Positions 36,880-48,918 of a stretch of DNA of 64,000 nt are shown in pieces. Within the stretch, counting starts at the first letter, position 1, and each line of letters starts with the position of its first letter. The position numbers were made by a program, and so were the translations under genes. The notes under the pieces are model-generated. The model saw only the letters and a list, made by a program, of their open reading frames with translations. It searched no databases and had not been told where the DNA came from. The stretch spans positions 1-64,000 of the forward strand of contig CBDCIS010000004.1 in NCBI GenBank assembly GCA_965217565.1, read 5' to 3'. The stretch is from CBDCIS01 sp965217565. Lineage in GTDB: Bacteria; Chloroflexota; Dehalococcoidia; Lucifugimonadales; CATOSD01.

Positions 36880-39800
36880 ATGACTCTCACAGCCAGACCC
36901 CGACTCCTGATCCGGTTCGCCGTCCTGGCCGCGGTGGCCTTGTGCGGCGTCGTGCTGGCCCTGTCCTCCACCGGCACGCCGCCGGTGGGAGCGCAGGACG
37001 GCCCCGTTCCCGCCAAGCCTACGGGAGTCGTCACCACGGCAACGCACGACTCCGTTGCGCTCGCCTGGGACGATCCCAGCGACGCCAGCATCACCCACTA
37101 CCAGATATTCCGGCGGGACCGCGGCGTCCACGACGCCGGCGAGTTCGTCACCATCAAGGAGAACACCGGCTCGGCGGCGACGAGCTACACCGACGACACC
37201 GTGGAGCCGGAGACGCGCTACGTGTACCGGGTGAAGGCGGTCAACCAGCACGGGGCCAGCACGTGGTCCAATTTCGTCCGGGCCGATACCCCGGCGGCTC
37301 TAGACCCCGCAGACCTGGCCCCCAGCGGCCTGGAGGTCAGCCTGGTGGAGAACCGGGTCACCCTGACCTGGGACGCCCCGGCAAGCGACGCCGCATCCGT
37401 CACCGGCTACGAGATTCTGCGCCGCCGCCCCAATGAGGGCGAGGCCGCCCTGACGACCCTGGTGGCCGACACCGGGAACGCCGAAACCGGCTACACCGAT
37501 GACACCGCCAACGAGCCTGGGGTGCGCTACACCTATAGGGTCAGGGCGCTGCGGGACGGCGAGCAGAGCCGGGTGTCCAACTACGCCCGCATCGACCTGC
37601 CCGAGGACTACGCCCAGGACACGCCCGAACCCGAGGAGGAACCCTCGCCCGAGGCCCTGGCCCCCAGCGGCCTGACCGCCGAGGCCGCCAAGGACGGCGG
37701 GGTGGCGTTGAGCTGGGCCGCCCCCGCCGAGGACGCCGGTTCCGTGACCGGGTACGAGGTCCTGCGCGCCCGGGGCAATGCGGAGCTGACCACCCTGGCG
37801 GCGGACACCGGCAGCACGGACACCGCCTATGCCGACGAGACGGCCACCGCAGCCGGGGAGACCTACGTCTAGCAGGTCAAGGCCCTGCGGGGCGAGGAGA
37901 AGAGCCAGGTCTCCAACCGGGCTAGCATCACCCTGCCCGATGAGGAGTCGGCCCGGGGCGCGGGCGACGCCACCGGCGCGCCCGCCATCAGCGGGACGCC
38001 CGCGGTGGGGGAGTTGCTGACGGCGGACCCGTCCAACATCGGCGACCCCGACGGCATCGCCGACGCCGACTTCGAATACCAGTGGATCGCCTTCGACGGG
38101 ACCACCGACAGCGACATCTCCGGCGCCACGGGGGAGACCTACCGGCCGCTGCTGGCCCACCTGGCCCAGACCATCAAGGTGCGGGTGACCTTCAACGACG
38201 ACAACGACAACGCCGAGTCCCTGACCAGCGCGGCGACGGCGGCGGTGACGGCCTCCACCTACGGACAGGTCATCTGGGCGGCCACCCTGACTGTCGAGGA
38301 ATACACCGTCAGCGGAACCGGGACCTTCTTCGGGTTTTCGCTATTTGAAAACCAAGGAAGCCTTGAGCCTTTTATTTTCAGCCATGACGGGAATTCTACG
38401 ACCGTAAACACCCTCTGGTACCTTGAAGGTGCCGCATTGCGGTTCAACATCACTGGCTCATTGGGTTCGGAGGACTTCAGCCTCTACTTGGACGGCGCTC
38501 CCTTCCTGATTGAAAGCCCCGGCACGAGCAGCGCAATTCGGCTCTCCGACCACGGGCTGACCTGGACCGACGAGCAGGAGGTGGAGGTGCGGCTGACGGT
38601 GAACCGCGCAGCCACCGGCGCGCCCGCCGTCACCGGCACGCCGGAGGTGGGGGAGACGCTGACCGCCGACATTTCGGCCATCATGGACGAGGACGGCGTT
38701 CCCGCCGCCGACCAGTTCACTTACCAGTGGGTCCGAAGCGACGGCACCGACGACCGCGACATCGACGGAGCGACGGACTCCACTTACGCGGTGGTGCAAG
38801 CCGACGCGGGCAAGTCCATCAAGGTGCGAGTGAGCTTCACCGACGACGCCAAATTCCCGGAGTCCCTGACCAGCGCGGCCACCGCGGCGGTGACCGTGCC
38901 GGTGGCGGCGCTGGTCAGCAACGTCGGCCAGACGTCGGCCGGTACTGCGAACGTAACCGCCACCCAATCCCAGGGTCAGGGATTCACCACCGAATCGGAC
39001 TCGGGCGGGTACACGCTAGGTTCCGTCGAACTGGGCGTTTCGTCGTTCAGCGGCACCGCGTCCGACATAACCGTAAGCATCTACTCGGAGAGTTCGGGCA
39101 ATCCGGGGACGCTCGTGCATACCCTCACCACGCCGGCCAGCATTTCCACGCCGGTGACCACGTTCACGGCTCCCTCCGGCACGACGCTGGCCGCCGGTAC
39201 GACCTACTACGTAGTGATCAGCACTACAGGCAGTGGAATCAACTTAAGCAGGACGAACGCGACGGCCGAAGACACCGGGGGCGTGAGTGGATGGAGCATA
39301 GCCGACGACCGCCGCTTCGCCCAAGCCGGCGCTTGGAACACCACCACAAGACCCATCCGCATGCGCGTCAACGGCGCCGCTGCCACCACCACCTCCACCG
39401 CCATCTGGTCCGCCACCCTGACCGTGGCAGAATTCACCATCGACCCCGACACGTACCGCGGCTATACCCAAGCAGGTATTGGAGACCTTGATCCGTTGAC
39501 GTTTAGCCACGATGGCAACGAGATAACGGTGAACAACCTATGGTACATCGTCGGGGGTTTGTTGACCTTTCAGATCTCGCAAGAACTGGGTGGGGAAGGC
39601 TTTCTCCTACGCCTGGGCGAGACCCTGCTCCCTCTTGGTGAACCCACCGACGACCCCCCGGCGTACCGATTCTCAGACCACGGCGTGAGCTGGAGCGTCG
39701 GCGACACGGTGGAAGTGCGCCTTATCCCGAATCAGGCGGCCACCGGCGCGCCCGTCATCACCGGCACGGCCCAGGTGGGGGAGACGCTGACGGCGGACAC

Positions 39801-42800
39801 CGATGGCATCGGCGACCCCGACGGCATCGACAACGCCGACTTCTCCTACCAGTGGGTCCGAAACGACGACAGCGACATCGACGGAGCGACGGACTCCACC
39901 TACACCTTGGTGTTCGCCGACTACGGCAACACCATCAAGGTGCGGGTGAGCTTCACTGACGACAACGACTTCCCGGAGTCCCTGACCAGCACGGCGGTGG
40001 CGGTGGCCTCCCCCTACGGCGACGTCATCCACTCCGCCCTTCTCACCGTGGGCATCGGCGGCCTTTTTTCCGGCTATAGCAGCATTAGCGGCGACGGAGA
40101 CCTTGAACCTGCCAACTTCACCCACAACGGCAATCCGGCAATGGTGCAAATCCTGGCGTACAGCGGGAATGAGTTTTATTTTCAGACTTTGCCGGCACTG
40201 GGTTCGGGGGATTATGGCCCCATCCTGGACGACACGCCGATACAGCTTGGCGCGGCCAGCGGAAGCCCGGCGCGACACCAAGTCTCAGACCACGGCCTGA
40301 CGTGGACGGCCGACCAGCAGGTGGAAGTGTGGCTGGTGCTCAACAACGAACCCACCGGCGAGCCCGTGATCACCGGCACGCCTGTGGTGAGTCAGACGCT
40401 GACCGCCGATATATCGGGCATCATGGATACGGACGGCCGTCCCGCCGACGACCACTTCTCCTACCAATGGATTCGCAATGACGGCACCGACGACAGCGAC
40501 ATCTCCGGCGCGACGAATGCCACCTACAAGCTGGGGAGTGCCGACCTGGGCAAGACCATCAAGGTCCGGGTCACCTTCACCGACGGGGGCGGCTTCCCGG
40601 AGACGCTGACCAGCGACGCCACCGGACCCGTGACACCCTTGACGGTCTCTTCAGACTGGAGCCTGGTGCCCAGCAGCCTCAACCCAGGCGACCGGTTCCG
40701 CCTGATGTTCCTAACCACCAGCAGGAACGCCACGCCAAAAGACATCGATGTCTATAACGAGTGGGTGCAGGGCCGGGCCGCTGGCGGCCATGACGCCATC
40801 AGGGAATACGCCGAGGCCTTCAACTTGCTCGGCTGCACCGAGGACGTGGCCGCCCGGGACAACACCGGCACCACCTACACCGACGACGATAAGGGCGTGC
40901 GCATCTACTGGCTGAACGGCCCCAAGGTTGTTGACGATTACGAAGACCTGTACGACGGGGATTGGGACGAAGAGGCGAAGATGCGGACCCGGAGCGGAAC
41001 TGAAAGGGACAATCCCGAGTATGTTTGGACGGGCTGCGGTCACAATGGCACTGTGTCGTCAGGCGCCTGGTTGGGCCACGACAAGCCGACGGTTGGATTG
41101 CCGGATGGTACGGAAGTGACCGGCGGCCCTCTCAGTAGTTCCCTCATCACGGCTAAGGCTGGCTCTTTAGCCGTTTACGCCCTTTCCGACGTCTTCGAAG
41201 TGGCCGTTCCCACCACGGAGGTCCCCGCCGACTGGAGCCTGGTACCCAGCGGCCTCCAGGAAGGCGACCAGTTCCGGCTGCTGTTCATCTCCTCGACGAG
41301 CCGCAACGCCTCGCCCTCAGCAATCGCCACCTATAACACCTGGGTCCAGGACCTGGCCGCCAGCGGCCACACCGACATCCAGGACTACAGCTCGTCCTTC
41401 CGGGCCGTCGGCAGCACCGAAGACATGGACGCCCGGGACAACACCGGCACCACCTATACCTCCAGCGACAAGGGCGTGGCCATCTACTGGCTGGGCGGCA
41501 ACAAGGTCGCCGACGACTACGAGGACTTCTATGACGAGGACTGGGACGAAGAGGCGTCCATGACGAACGAGTCGGGAACGGCGGAAAGCGGGGTGACGGC
41601 GTGGACGGGAAGCGACCATGACGGCACGGAGATGCTCCAAGGCACCCCCGAAACCAGCCGCGCCCTGGGCAACTCCGGCAATCATTGGGTGCGCTATGGA
41701 AAGACAAATTCAGACAGCCACGGTCCTCTTTCCGGTGAGACTGCGAACAGAAGCAACAACAGACGAATCTATGGCCTGTCCAGCGTGTTCGAGGTGGTCG
41801 TGGGGAACAACCCGGCCACCGGCGAGCCGACCATCTCCGGCACGGCCCAGGTGGGGGGAGTGCTGACGGCGGACACATCCAACATCGGCGACCCCGACGG
41901 CATCGCCGACGCCACCTTCTCCTACCAGTGGATCGCCGACGACGGGACCACCGGCAGCGACATCGACGGCGCCACGGGGGAGACCTACTGGCCGTCGGCG
42001 GGCGACGTGGGCAATACCATCAAGGTGAAGGTCAGCTTCACCGACGACGAAGACAACGCCGAGTCCGTGACCAGCGCCGCCACCGGAGCCGTGGCCGGGC
42101 CGGCGGTAACGGCGGTCCCCGCCGACTGGAGCCTCATACCGGACGGCCTCGACGCAGGCGACCGGTTCCGGCTGCTGTTCGTCTCCTCGACCTTCCGTGA
42201 CGCCGTGCCCACGGACATTGGCGCCTACAACACCTGGATCCAGAACCGGGTTGACGCCGGCCACGCGGACATCCAGGACTACACTGAAACCTTCCGGGCC
42301 GTGGGCTGCACGGCGGCGGTGGACGCCCGGGGCGACACCGGCACCACCTACACCTCCGACGACAAGGGCGTGCCCATCTACTGGCTGAACGGCGATAACG
42401 CCGCCGACGAGTACGAGGACTTCTACGACGAAACCTGGGACGAAGAGGCGTCCATGAGGGACGAGTCGGGGACTACCGTCAGCGCTCCCGGTTCTGTGTG
42501 GACGGGATGCGAGCATGATGGAACCGAAGGTTTCGGCGGTGGACGAAGCGAGGCCCTGGGGAATAATACAGGTGTGGTCTTTGGAGAGCCGAACTCAGAT
42601 GCCACGAACGCAGGACCCCTCAGCAGCAGCACTTCCTCCAGTAGAACGGTCAGTCGACCACTCTACGGCCTGTCGGGGGTGTTCTCCGTGTCCCCGCCCG
42701 GAGAGATCCTCTACTCCGCCACCTTGACCGTGGGGGAGGAAACATTCCTTGATACATACTTGGGATACCACTCCGGCTCTAACCAGGGCAGTCTGCACCC

Positions 42801-45800
42801 GGTATTTTTCACGTATGCCGGGTCCCACGTCGGTGTCTTTGAATTGTCTTACTTAGTCGGTGGGGACCTAGTTCTCGATGTAAGTGCACCCGGAGGCTCC
42901 CTTTTAAGTTCTGGAAGCTTCAATCTGTACCTGGACGGTGCAGCCTTCCTGATCGAAAACCCGGCCTCAGATAGCGACGGTGTATTCGAATTCTCAGGCC
43001 ACGGCCTGAGCTGGACCAACGGCCAGATAGTGCGGGTGTGGCTGACGGAGAACCGGGAGCCGAAGCTCACCATCAGCGGAACGACCCTGGTGGGGCAGAC
43101 GCTGACCGCCACCATCGACGAACCCGACGGCCTGCCCCCCAGCGACCAGATCACCTACCAGTGGATTCGGGTCGATGGGAACACCGAGAGCGACATCTCC
43201 GGCGAGACGGGCTCCACCTACACTCTGGTGGACGCCGACGAGGACAAGACCATCAAGGTGGAGGCGAGCTACACCGACAACGCCAACTTCGCGGAGTCGT
43301 TGACCAGCGACGCCTCGGCAGTCATCTCGTCCGGCCCCGGCGTGGGCACGGTCACATCGGGCATGATCACACAGACCTCGGCGGTCATCACGGTCACGAT
43401 CGCCAACCCGGACACGAACAGCCAGACCGTCAACCTCCAATACAAGCGCAACGCGGATACCAACTGGACCAGCGTCAGTCCCAGGTCGACGGTCAGCGCT
43501 GCGGTGACCTTCACCCTGAGCAGTCTGACCGGAAACACGGACTACGACGTGCGGGCGTCGCTGGACAGCAACTTCGCCTCAGGCGTCGTGACCGCGACCT
43601 TCAAGACCTCGCCGGTCAAACCGGCCCCGCCCACCGGGGTCGACATCACCACCGAGGGCAACGGCGAACTGACGGTGGGGTGGACGGCGCCGACGGAGAA
43701 CGGCGGCTCGGCCATCACCGGCTATAAGGTGCAGTGGAAGTCGGGCACCCAGAGCTTCGGCCCGGCGCGTCAGCAGGCCGCCGGGGCCTCGGCCACGTCC
43801 CACAACGTCCCCTCTCTGACCAACGGCACGCTGTACACCGTGCGGGTGCTGGCGGTGAACTCCGTGGGCGACAGCGCAGCGTCGAACACCGACACCGGGA
43901 CCCCCAGCACCACCCCCAGCGCTCCAACCAACGTGCAGGCGTCGGGCAACGCCGAGCTGGCCGTCACCTGGGACGCCCCCGACGACGGCGGCAGCGCCAT
44001 CACCGGCTATAAGGTGCAGTGGAAGTCGGGCACCCAAAACTACAACACCACATCGCGCCAGGCCACCGTCACGACCACCACCCACACCATCCCGTCTCTC
44101 ACCAACGACACCACCTACACGCTGCTGGTGAAGGCGACCAACGCCAACGGCGACAGCGGCTGGACCGAGATCACGGGCACCCCGGTGTCCGGCCCCGGCG
44201 TTGCGTCGGAGACGGTGGACCAGGCCAGCATCACCCAGACCTCGGCGGCCGTAACCGTGACTGTGGCCAACCGCCAAGACCCAGTCCACTTGGTGTACCT
44301 GCGCTACCGGGTGGCGGGCGACGCCTAGCCTTCGGTCGCAAACCTGGTCGTGCCGACCACCGGGACTTCCTTTATCTACAACCTGAGCGGGCTGACCGGG
44401 AACACGGAGTACGACGTGGCGGCGTCCTTGGACAGCGGCTTCGCCTCGGGAGTCAAGACCGCCTCCTTCACGACCTCGCCCACGAAGCCGGGTAAAGCCA
44501 GGAATCTGTTCATCGCCCTCGAATCGGACGGCTCGCTCCTCATAGCCTGGGACCCGCCCCAGAACGACGGAGGGAGCGCAATCACCGGCTACACGGTGCA
44601 GTGGAAGTCGGGCAGCGAGAGCTTCGGCGATCCCTCGCGGGAACACACCACCGGGGCTTCGGCGAGTACCTACGCCATCACCGGGCTGACCAACGGCACC
44701 GAGTACACGGCGCGGGTGAGGGCCACCACCGCGCTCGGCGACATCGGCTGGTCCGCCGAGGCGAAGGGCACGCCGAGGGAAGGCCCCCACGTGTCGACGG
44801 TGACGGTGAAGGACCCAATCTCCTGCGCCGTCTCCTTTGTCGCGCTGGAGTTCGTCAACCTGGACACGGCCACCGAGTATCAGGCGCACCTGCGGTTCCG
44901 TGTCCAGGGCAGCTCGAGCTGGACCGTCCTTTCGCCGCAGGGTTTCTGGTCCTCCGGCATACCGGGCCTGGCCGCGGGCGGCGAGTTGAACGGGCCCTCG
45001 CCCGCCTTCACGCTGCCCGACCTGGCCTACGAGACCGCCTATGAGGTGCAGGCCGCCCTGGGCAGCGGCTTCGTGGACGGCCTGGCCACCACCACCTTCA
45101 GCACACCGGACCTGTCGGAGGCGGGCCTCACGCCCCTGTCGCCGGGCGACGGCACTCTCGGCCTGAGAATGACCAGGCCCACCAGCGAAGGCCGGGTCGA
45201 CGGCTACCTGTTGCAGTGGAAGTCCGGTGACGAGGAGTACGACGACACGGACACCTCGGAACGGCAGGCGGACGTGCCCGGCTCCGGGGACCGCGAGTAC
45301 ACCATCACCGGGCTGGACAACGGCGTCGAGTACACCGTGCGGGCGATGGCCTACAACGACAACGGCGTCGGTGTGCCGTCCAGCGACGTCAGGGGCACGC
45401 CGGAGGCCCCGCCCAACAGCCCGGCCAGGGGAGCGCCCACCATCAGCGGGACGGCCCAGGTGGGAGAGACGCTGACGGCGGACACCGACGGCATCGAGGA
45501 CGACGACGGGCTGGCCGACGACGCCGACATATCCGGGGCAACGGGCGAAACCTACACCCCGGCGTACGACGACCAGGGGAAGGTCATCAGCGTGAAGGTG
45601 TCCTTCATCGACGACCGGGACTTCGAGGAGACGCTCACCAGCGAGCCAACGGTAGAGGTGGCGGCGGATCCCGACGCTCCGACGGAGCCGCCGAATGCAC
45701 CCCGCACGGTGCGCATCGTGGGCGACACCAACACCAGCCTGACGTTGACCTGGGACGCCCCTGACGGCGGAACCGCCGTCACCGAGTACCGGGTGCAGTG

Positions 45801-46014
45801 GCTGACGGCAGGCGAAGGCTTCGCCAACGCGCGCCGGGACGGGCGTGAGGCCGTCCTGGGAGCTTCGGCGCGGAGCCACACCATCACGGGGCTGAGCGAG
45901 TATGGGTTCTACCAGGTGCGGGTGCTGGCAGTGAACGGCGCGGGCGAGAGCGAGGGGTCGAACACGGCCTGGGGCATTACGGGACTGGGCGAGGGCCAAT
46001 ACGGACACGGGTGA
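36880..46014 (+). pseudogene. Giant secreted FN3/Ig-like repeat protein with two in-frame TAG codons
   Basis: One continuous frame of about 3,044 codons has TAG at 37870-37872 (after ATAAGETYV) and 44326-44328 (after RYRVAGDA). The aligned FN3 repeats read Tyr and Trp at those positions. Residues 1-42 form a signal peptide (LLIRFAVLAAVALCGVVLAL). Then come three FN3 domains. They are followed by seven Ig-like modules (VGETLTADTDGIGDPDG...YQW...DIDGAT...IKVRVSFTDD). Four beta-sandwich modules (IWSATLTV...) and a choice-of-anchor-R-like domain (QGQGFTTESDSGGYTLGSVE) are interspersed, with three SDWSLVPSxL modules (DNTGTTYT...VPIYWLNG). About eight FN3 domains make up the C-terminal third. There is no cell-wall or outer-membrane anchor. 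It is probably an adhesin or matrix protein, translated in pieces unless TAG is read. Confidence 0.85.
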
Positions 46015-46233
46015 GCGCCCCAGGGGGAGCGGGAGAGAGGACCATCCCTCCCGCTCCCGGCTGGCCCGGCGCGTTCTGGGCAACAAAAAAAGCAAGCACA
46101 CATAGACGGACAGGTGAGGCAAGCGCACCGACCGGAAACCGGGTAGCCCGCGCGCTGAGGCGTAGGAGAAAGGGGGCGCTTGCGCTCGCGTTGGGCGAGA
46201 AGCTCCGGCTGTGCCCTGTGGAAGGCCGACCAG

Positions 46234-46326
46234 ATGCCGAGACAGCGCATACACCACAGCAGAAGGCCCCACGTCTTCCCCGACGACTTCCCTGAGCGCC
46301 TCGTGCGGTTCCAGGAGGAGTCTTAG
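46234..46326 (+). pseudogene. HTH-type regulator, N-terminal fragment cut by an IS
   Basis: Thirty residues, MPRQRIHHSRRPHVFPDDFP and ERLVRFQEES, then a TAG created at the IS boundary. The PDDFPERLVRFxEESGL pattern begins small XRE-type regulators that I associate with related genomes; the helix-turn-helix itself should follow and is absent. The continuation is not found next to the other IS ends in this window. Confidence 0.55.
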
Positions 46327-47175
46327 AGGGTGTGTGAGAAGTTCAAATTAGGTTGGTGCTAAGCGTCGGAGCATGAGATGAATCATAGCTATATGGGTCC
46401 ACGCCTCGGTTGTATCGGACAGAGCTTCGTAGTCCTTGCTCATCCGACGGCACCTGCTGAGCCACGCGAATGTTCGTTCGACCACCCATCTTCGCGGCAG
46501 CACTTGAAAACGGTGGCTGTCCCTGGGGCGCTTGACAATCTCGAGTGCCCAGCCTGTCAGGGCCCAGACCCACTCGACCAGCTTTCCAGCATAGCCAGCA
46601 TCGGCCCAGACCAACCTCATGCGGGGAAACCTCCCTATCAATTTATCGATGACCAGCTTCGCCCCATCCCTATCCTGGATATTGGCAGGATGCACCACCA
46701 CCGCCAGCAGCAACCCCATGGTATCTACAATGATATGTCGCTTTCGACCGTTGACCTTCTTGCCAGCGTCATAGCCACGAGGCCCCCTTTTTCCGTAGTC
46801 TTGACCGACTGGCTGTCTATGATAGCAGCGCTAGGTGTCGGGTTCCTCCCCTCGGCCTGCCGGACCTTGACTCGGAGAGCGTCATTGGCTCGTTCCCATG
46901 TACCATCCTCTCTCCACTCCCGAAAATACCACCATACAGTACCCCCAAGGCGGGAGGTCATGCGGCATGGCTCGCCACGTGCAACCGTTGCGCAGAACGT
47001 ATAGAATGCCGTTGACGACTTCCCGCAGGTCTACAGTACGCGGCCTTCCCCCAGTTTTGGCTGCCGGGAGTAGCGGAGCGAGCATCTTCCACTGTTCATC
47101 AGTCAGGTCACTGGGGTATGCTTTGCGTTTCATGCCTCCATTCTAATACATATCCAAGACTTCTCACACACCCTC
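46326..47175 (-). mobile_element. IS5-family element, copy 2 (850 bp)
   Basis: Perfect 17-bp terminal inverted repeats (GAGGGTGTGTGAGAAGT at the left, its complement at the right). The element is 1 bp longer than copy 3 because of one extra C in a C-run near 46943. Flanks are TTA on the left and TGA on the right, both TNA, but they do not match. The left flank is a regulator fragment and the right flank an integrase gene, so the two sides come from different original sites. That suggests recombination between IS copies. Confidence 0.93.
46348..47133 (-). pseudogene. IS5-family transposase (copy 2), frameshifted
   Basis: This is the same protein as copy 3. The N-terminal part (MKRKAYPSDLTDEQWKMLAP) breaks after PHDLPPWG, where an extra C (CCCCCAAGG versus CCCCAAGG) shifts the frame. 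The middle part then continues in another frame (GTVWWYFREWREDGTWERAN). The C-terminal part (MGLLLAVVVHPANIQDRDGA, with VWADAGYAGKLVEW supplying the second Asp and VVERTFAWLSRCRRMSKDYE the Glu) is intact. The native -1 frameshift site between orfA and orfB is also present. Inactive as it stands. Confidence 0.88.
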
Positions 47176-48208
47176 TGAGACAGCCCAGGGCGCGTCCGTC
47201 TGCTCCAGCGTCCAGTTCTTGAAGCTCCTGCGGAACCCGTGGACGGTCGCGCGTTCCGCCAGCTCGGTTGAACGGAGAACCTTCGTCAGCGTCAATGTCG
47301 GACATCGGCGCCCCCGCCTTCAGCGGCGACGGGAACACCAGGCTGGTTTCATCGCGCAAGGAAGACGCTTCGCCAAGCAGCTCGATTGCCTGCCTGCTCA
47401 GGGGTACCCGATGCTCTACGCCTGCTTTCATCCGCTCGGACGGTATCCGCCACACCTGGCCCTCCATGTCTATCTCGTCCCAGGTGGCGCCCCTGGCCTC
47501 GCCGGAGCGCGCCGCCGTGAGAACCAGAAACCGGAAGCACAACCTGGCCGGGATTGAGGCTTGGGAGGCTTCAACGGTCTTGAGCGCTGACCCGACTTCC
47601 TGATAGGGCAGCGCCCTCAGATGTGCTTTCACCTTCGGCATGGGGGGCAACGCGCCGTCGATGGCCTCACCCGCGGGGTTGGTCTCCATGAACTCGTGCG
47701 CCATTGCCCAGCGGAAGACGGTTCTCATCCGTTCACGCACTCGTCGGGCCGTCTCCGGCCTGGTCGTCCAAATCGGGGTGAGGACTCGCAGCACGTCGCC
47801 GCGGTCTATCCGGTCCAGGGGTGTGTTGCTCAGCGTCGGCATGGCGTGACGCTCCAGAGTCTGCATCCAGCTTGCGATGTGGCTGGCGTTGCGCCAACGG
47901 GGTCTGTTCGCCTCGTGGACGGCGCAGGCGGCTTCCCTGAAGGTCGGCATCGCGGGCGCGTGCTTTTCGGCCAGAGGATCGCGACCCTCCGCGACAGCGG
48001 CCCGGTAGTCCGCCGCCTTCTCTCGAGCTCGAGCCAGGCCTACGGACTGAAACCCGCCCAGGCCGATATCGCGTCGGCGTCCGTCGATGGTGATGCGCAG
48101 GACCCAAGACTTGCGCCCCACCTTGCTGATGTATAGGTGCAGGCCCCCGCCATCGGAGTATCGCCCCGGTTCCTTGAGGGCCTTGACCCGCGTCGCCGAT
48201 AGTGCCAT
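47176..48208 (-). pseudogene. Phage-type tyrosine integrase, frameshifted and truncated by an IS
   Basis: The ATG at 48208 follows GGAGGAGGAC. The N-terminal DUF4102 arm-binding region (EPGRYSDGGGLHLYISKVGR) is followed by the core-binding domain and the catalytic domain with the first Arg in LTAARSGEARGATWDEIDM. A single extra T near 47300 breaks the frame (MSDI versus MSDMTLTKVLRSTELAER). The shifted frame supplies HGFRRSFKNWTLEQ (HxxR) up to TDAPWAVS. The IS5 copy then replaces the tail, including the nucleophile Tyr. Dead. Its start faces the 3' end of a tRNA-Ser, the usual attachment-site layout for such integrases. Confidence 0.85.
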
Positions 48209-48370
48209 GGATGTCCTCCTCCGCCACGAAACATTCCCACATATATTACCACACTTGAGGCGGGATGGTGAAGGTAACATATGGCACGGCTGAGGCACCT
48301 ATCAGTGTCTCTCAGCTACGAAATGGGGCGCTGTGGGACAGTATAGGGCAGGGACGAAATGGTATATGGC

Positions 48371-48456
48371 GGAGAGAGTGGGATTCGAACCCACGGTACC
48401 CTTGCGGGTACACGCGATTTCCAGTCGCGCCTATTCGTCCACTCTAGCATCTCTCC
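48371..48456 (-). tRNA. tRNA-Ser(GGA)
   Basis: An 86-nt gene with a 7-bp acceptor stem (GGAGAGA/TCTCTCC), an anticodon stem-loop CGCGA CTGGAAA TCGCG giving anticodon GGA, a long variable arm (TACCCGCAAGGGTA) and a T-arm with GGTTCGAATCC. CCA is not encoded. The long variable arm is typical of serine tRNAs. Its 3' end faces the integrase pseudogene. Confidence 0.96.
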
Positions 48457-48515
48457 ACAACGTTAACGTTCTCCTTCGATGACATGGGCCAAGAGCGGCT
48501 ATGCGTCACAGTGGC

Positions 48516-48601
48516 GGAGAGAGTGGGATTCGAACCCACGATGGAGTTGCCCCCATACCGGTTTTCGAGACCGGCGCCTTCAGCCGCTCGGCCATCTCTC
48601 C
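48516..48601 (-). tRNA. tRNA-Ser(CGA)
   Basis: An 86-nt gene with the acceptor GGAGAGA/TCTCTCC, an anticodon stem-loop CCGGT CTCGAAA ACCGG giving anticodon CGA, a variable arm (ATGGGGGCAACTCCAT) and T-arm GGTTCGAATCC. The last 25 bases are identical to the neighbouring tRNA-Ser(GGA), a direct repeat spaced 145 bp. CCA is not encoded. Confidence 0.96.
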
Positions 48602-48918
48602 CCGCAAGAATTATACCACACCCATCAGATCTCTAAAGTTCTGTCCTTTGATAGTAGTGCCGTAGTCTGAAAATTGGTACACTATCGTGAAGGAGTCTAC
48701 ATATGGAGAGGCAGATGGGTACCGACCTCGCATCGCTGCTTGAGCGTTCAGAAGACGAGACAATCGACTTCAAGGCGAGCAACTACGACCTATCAGACAA
48801 GCGAAAGAAGCGGGACTTCGCCAAGGATCTCGCGAGTCTTGCTAACACTCCTCGTGAAGGCGATGCTCACATAGTCATGGGTGTGAAGAAGAGACACGGC
48901 GGCAGCTTCGAACTCTCA

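Noticed and set aside
3492..44328. Wholesale reassignment of TAG to an amino acid
   Set aside because: lepA and many other intact genes end in TAG, and the residues expected at the interrupted sites differ (Tyr, Trp, probably Gln or Glu). Partial suppression is left open as a finding, but general reassignment is not supported.
43579..46272. Long minus-strand open frame of 897 codons opposite the giant repeat gene
   Set aside because: It is a GC-rich antisense shadow: the plus strand encodes clear FN3 and Ig-like domains, and the minus translation has no domain, no ribosome site and repetitive Gly/Arg/Val composition copied from the repeats.
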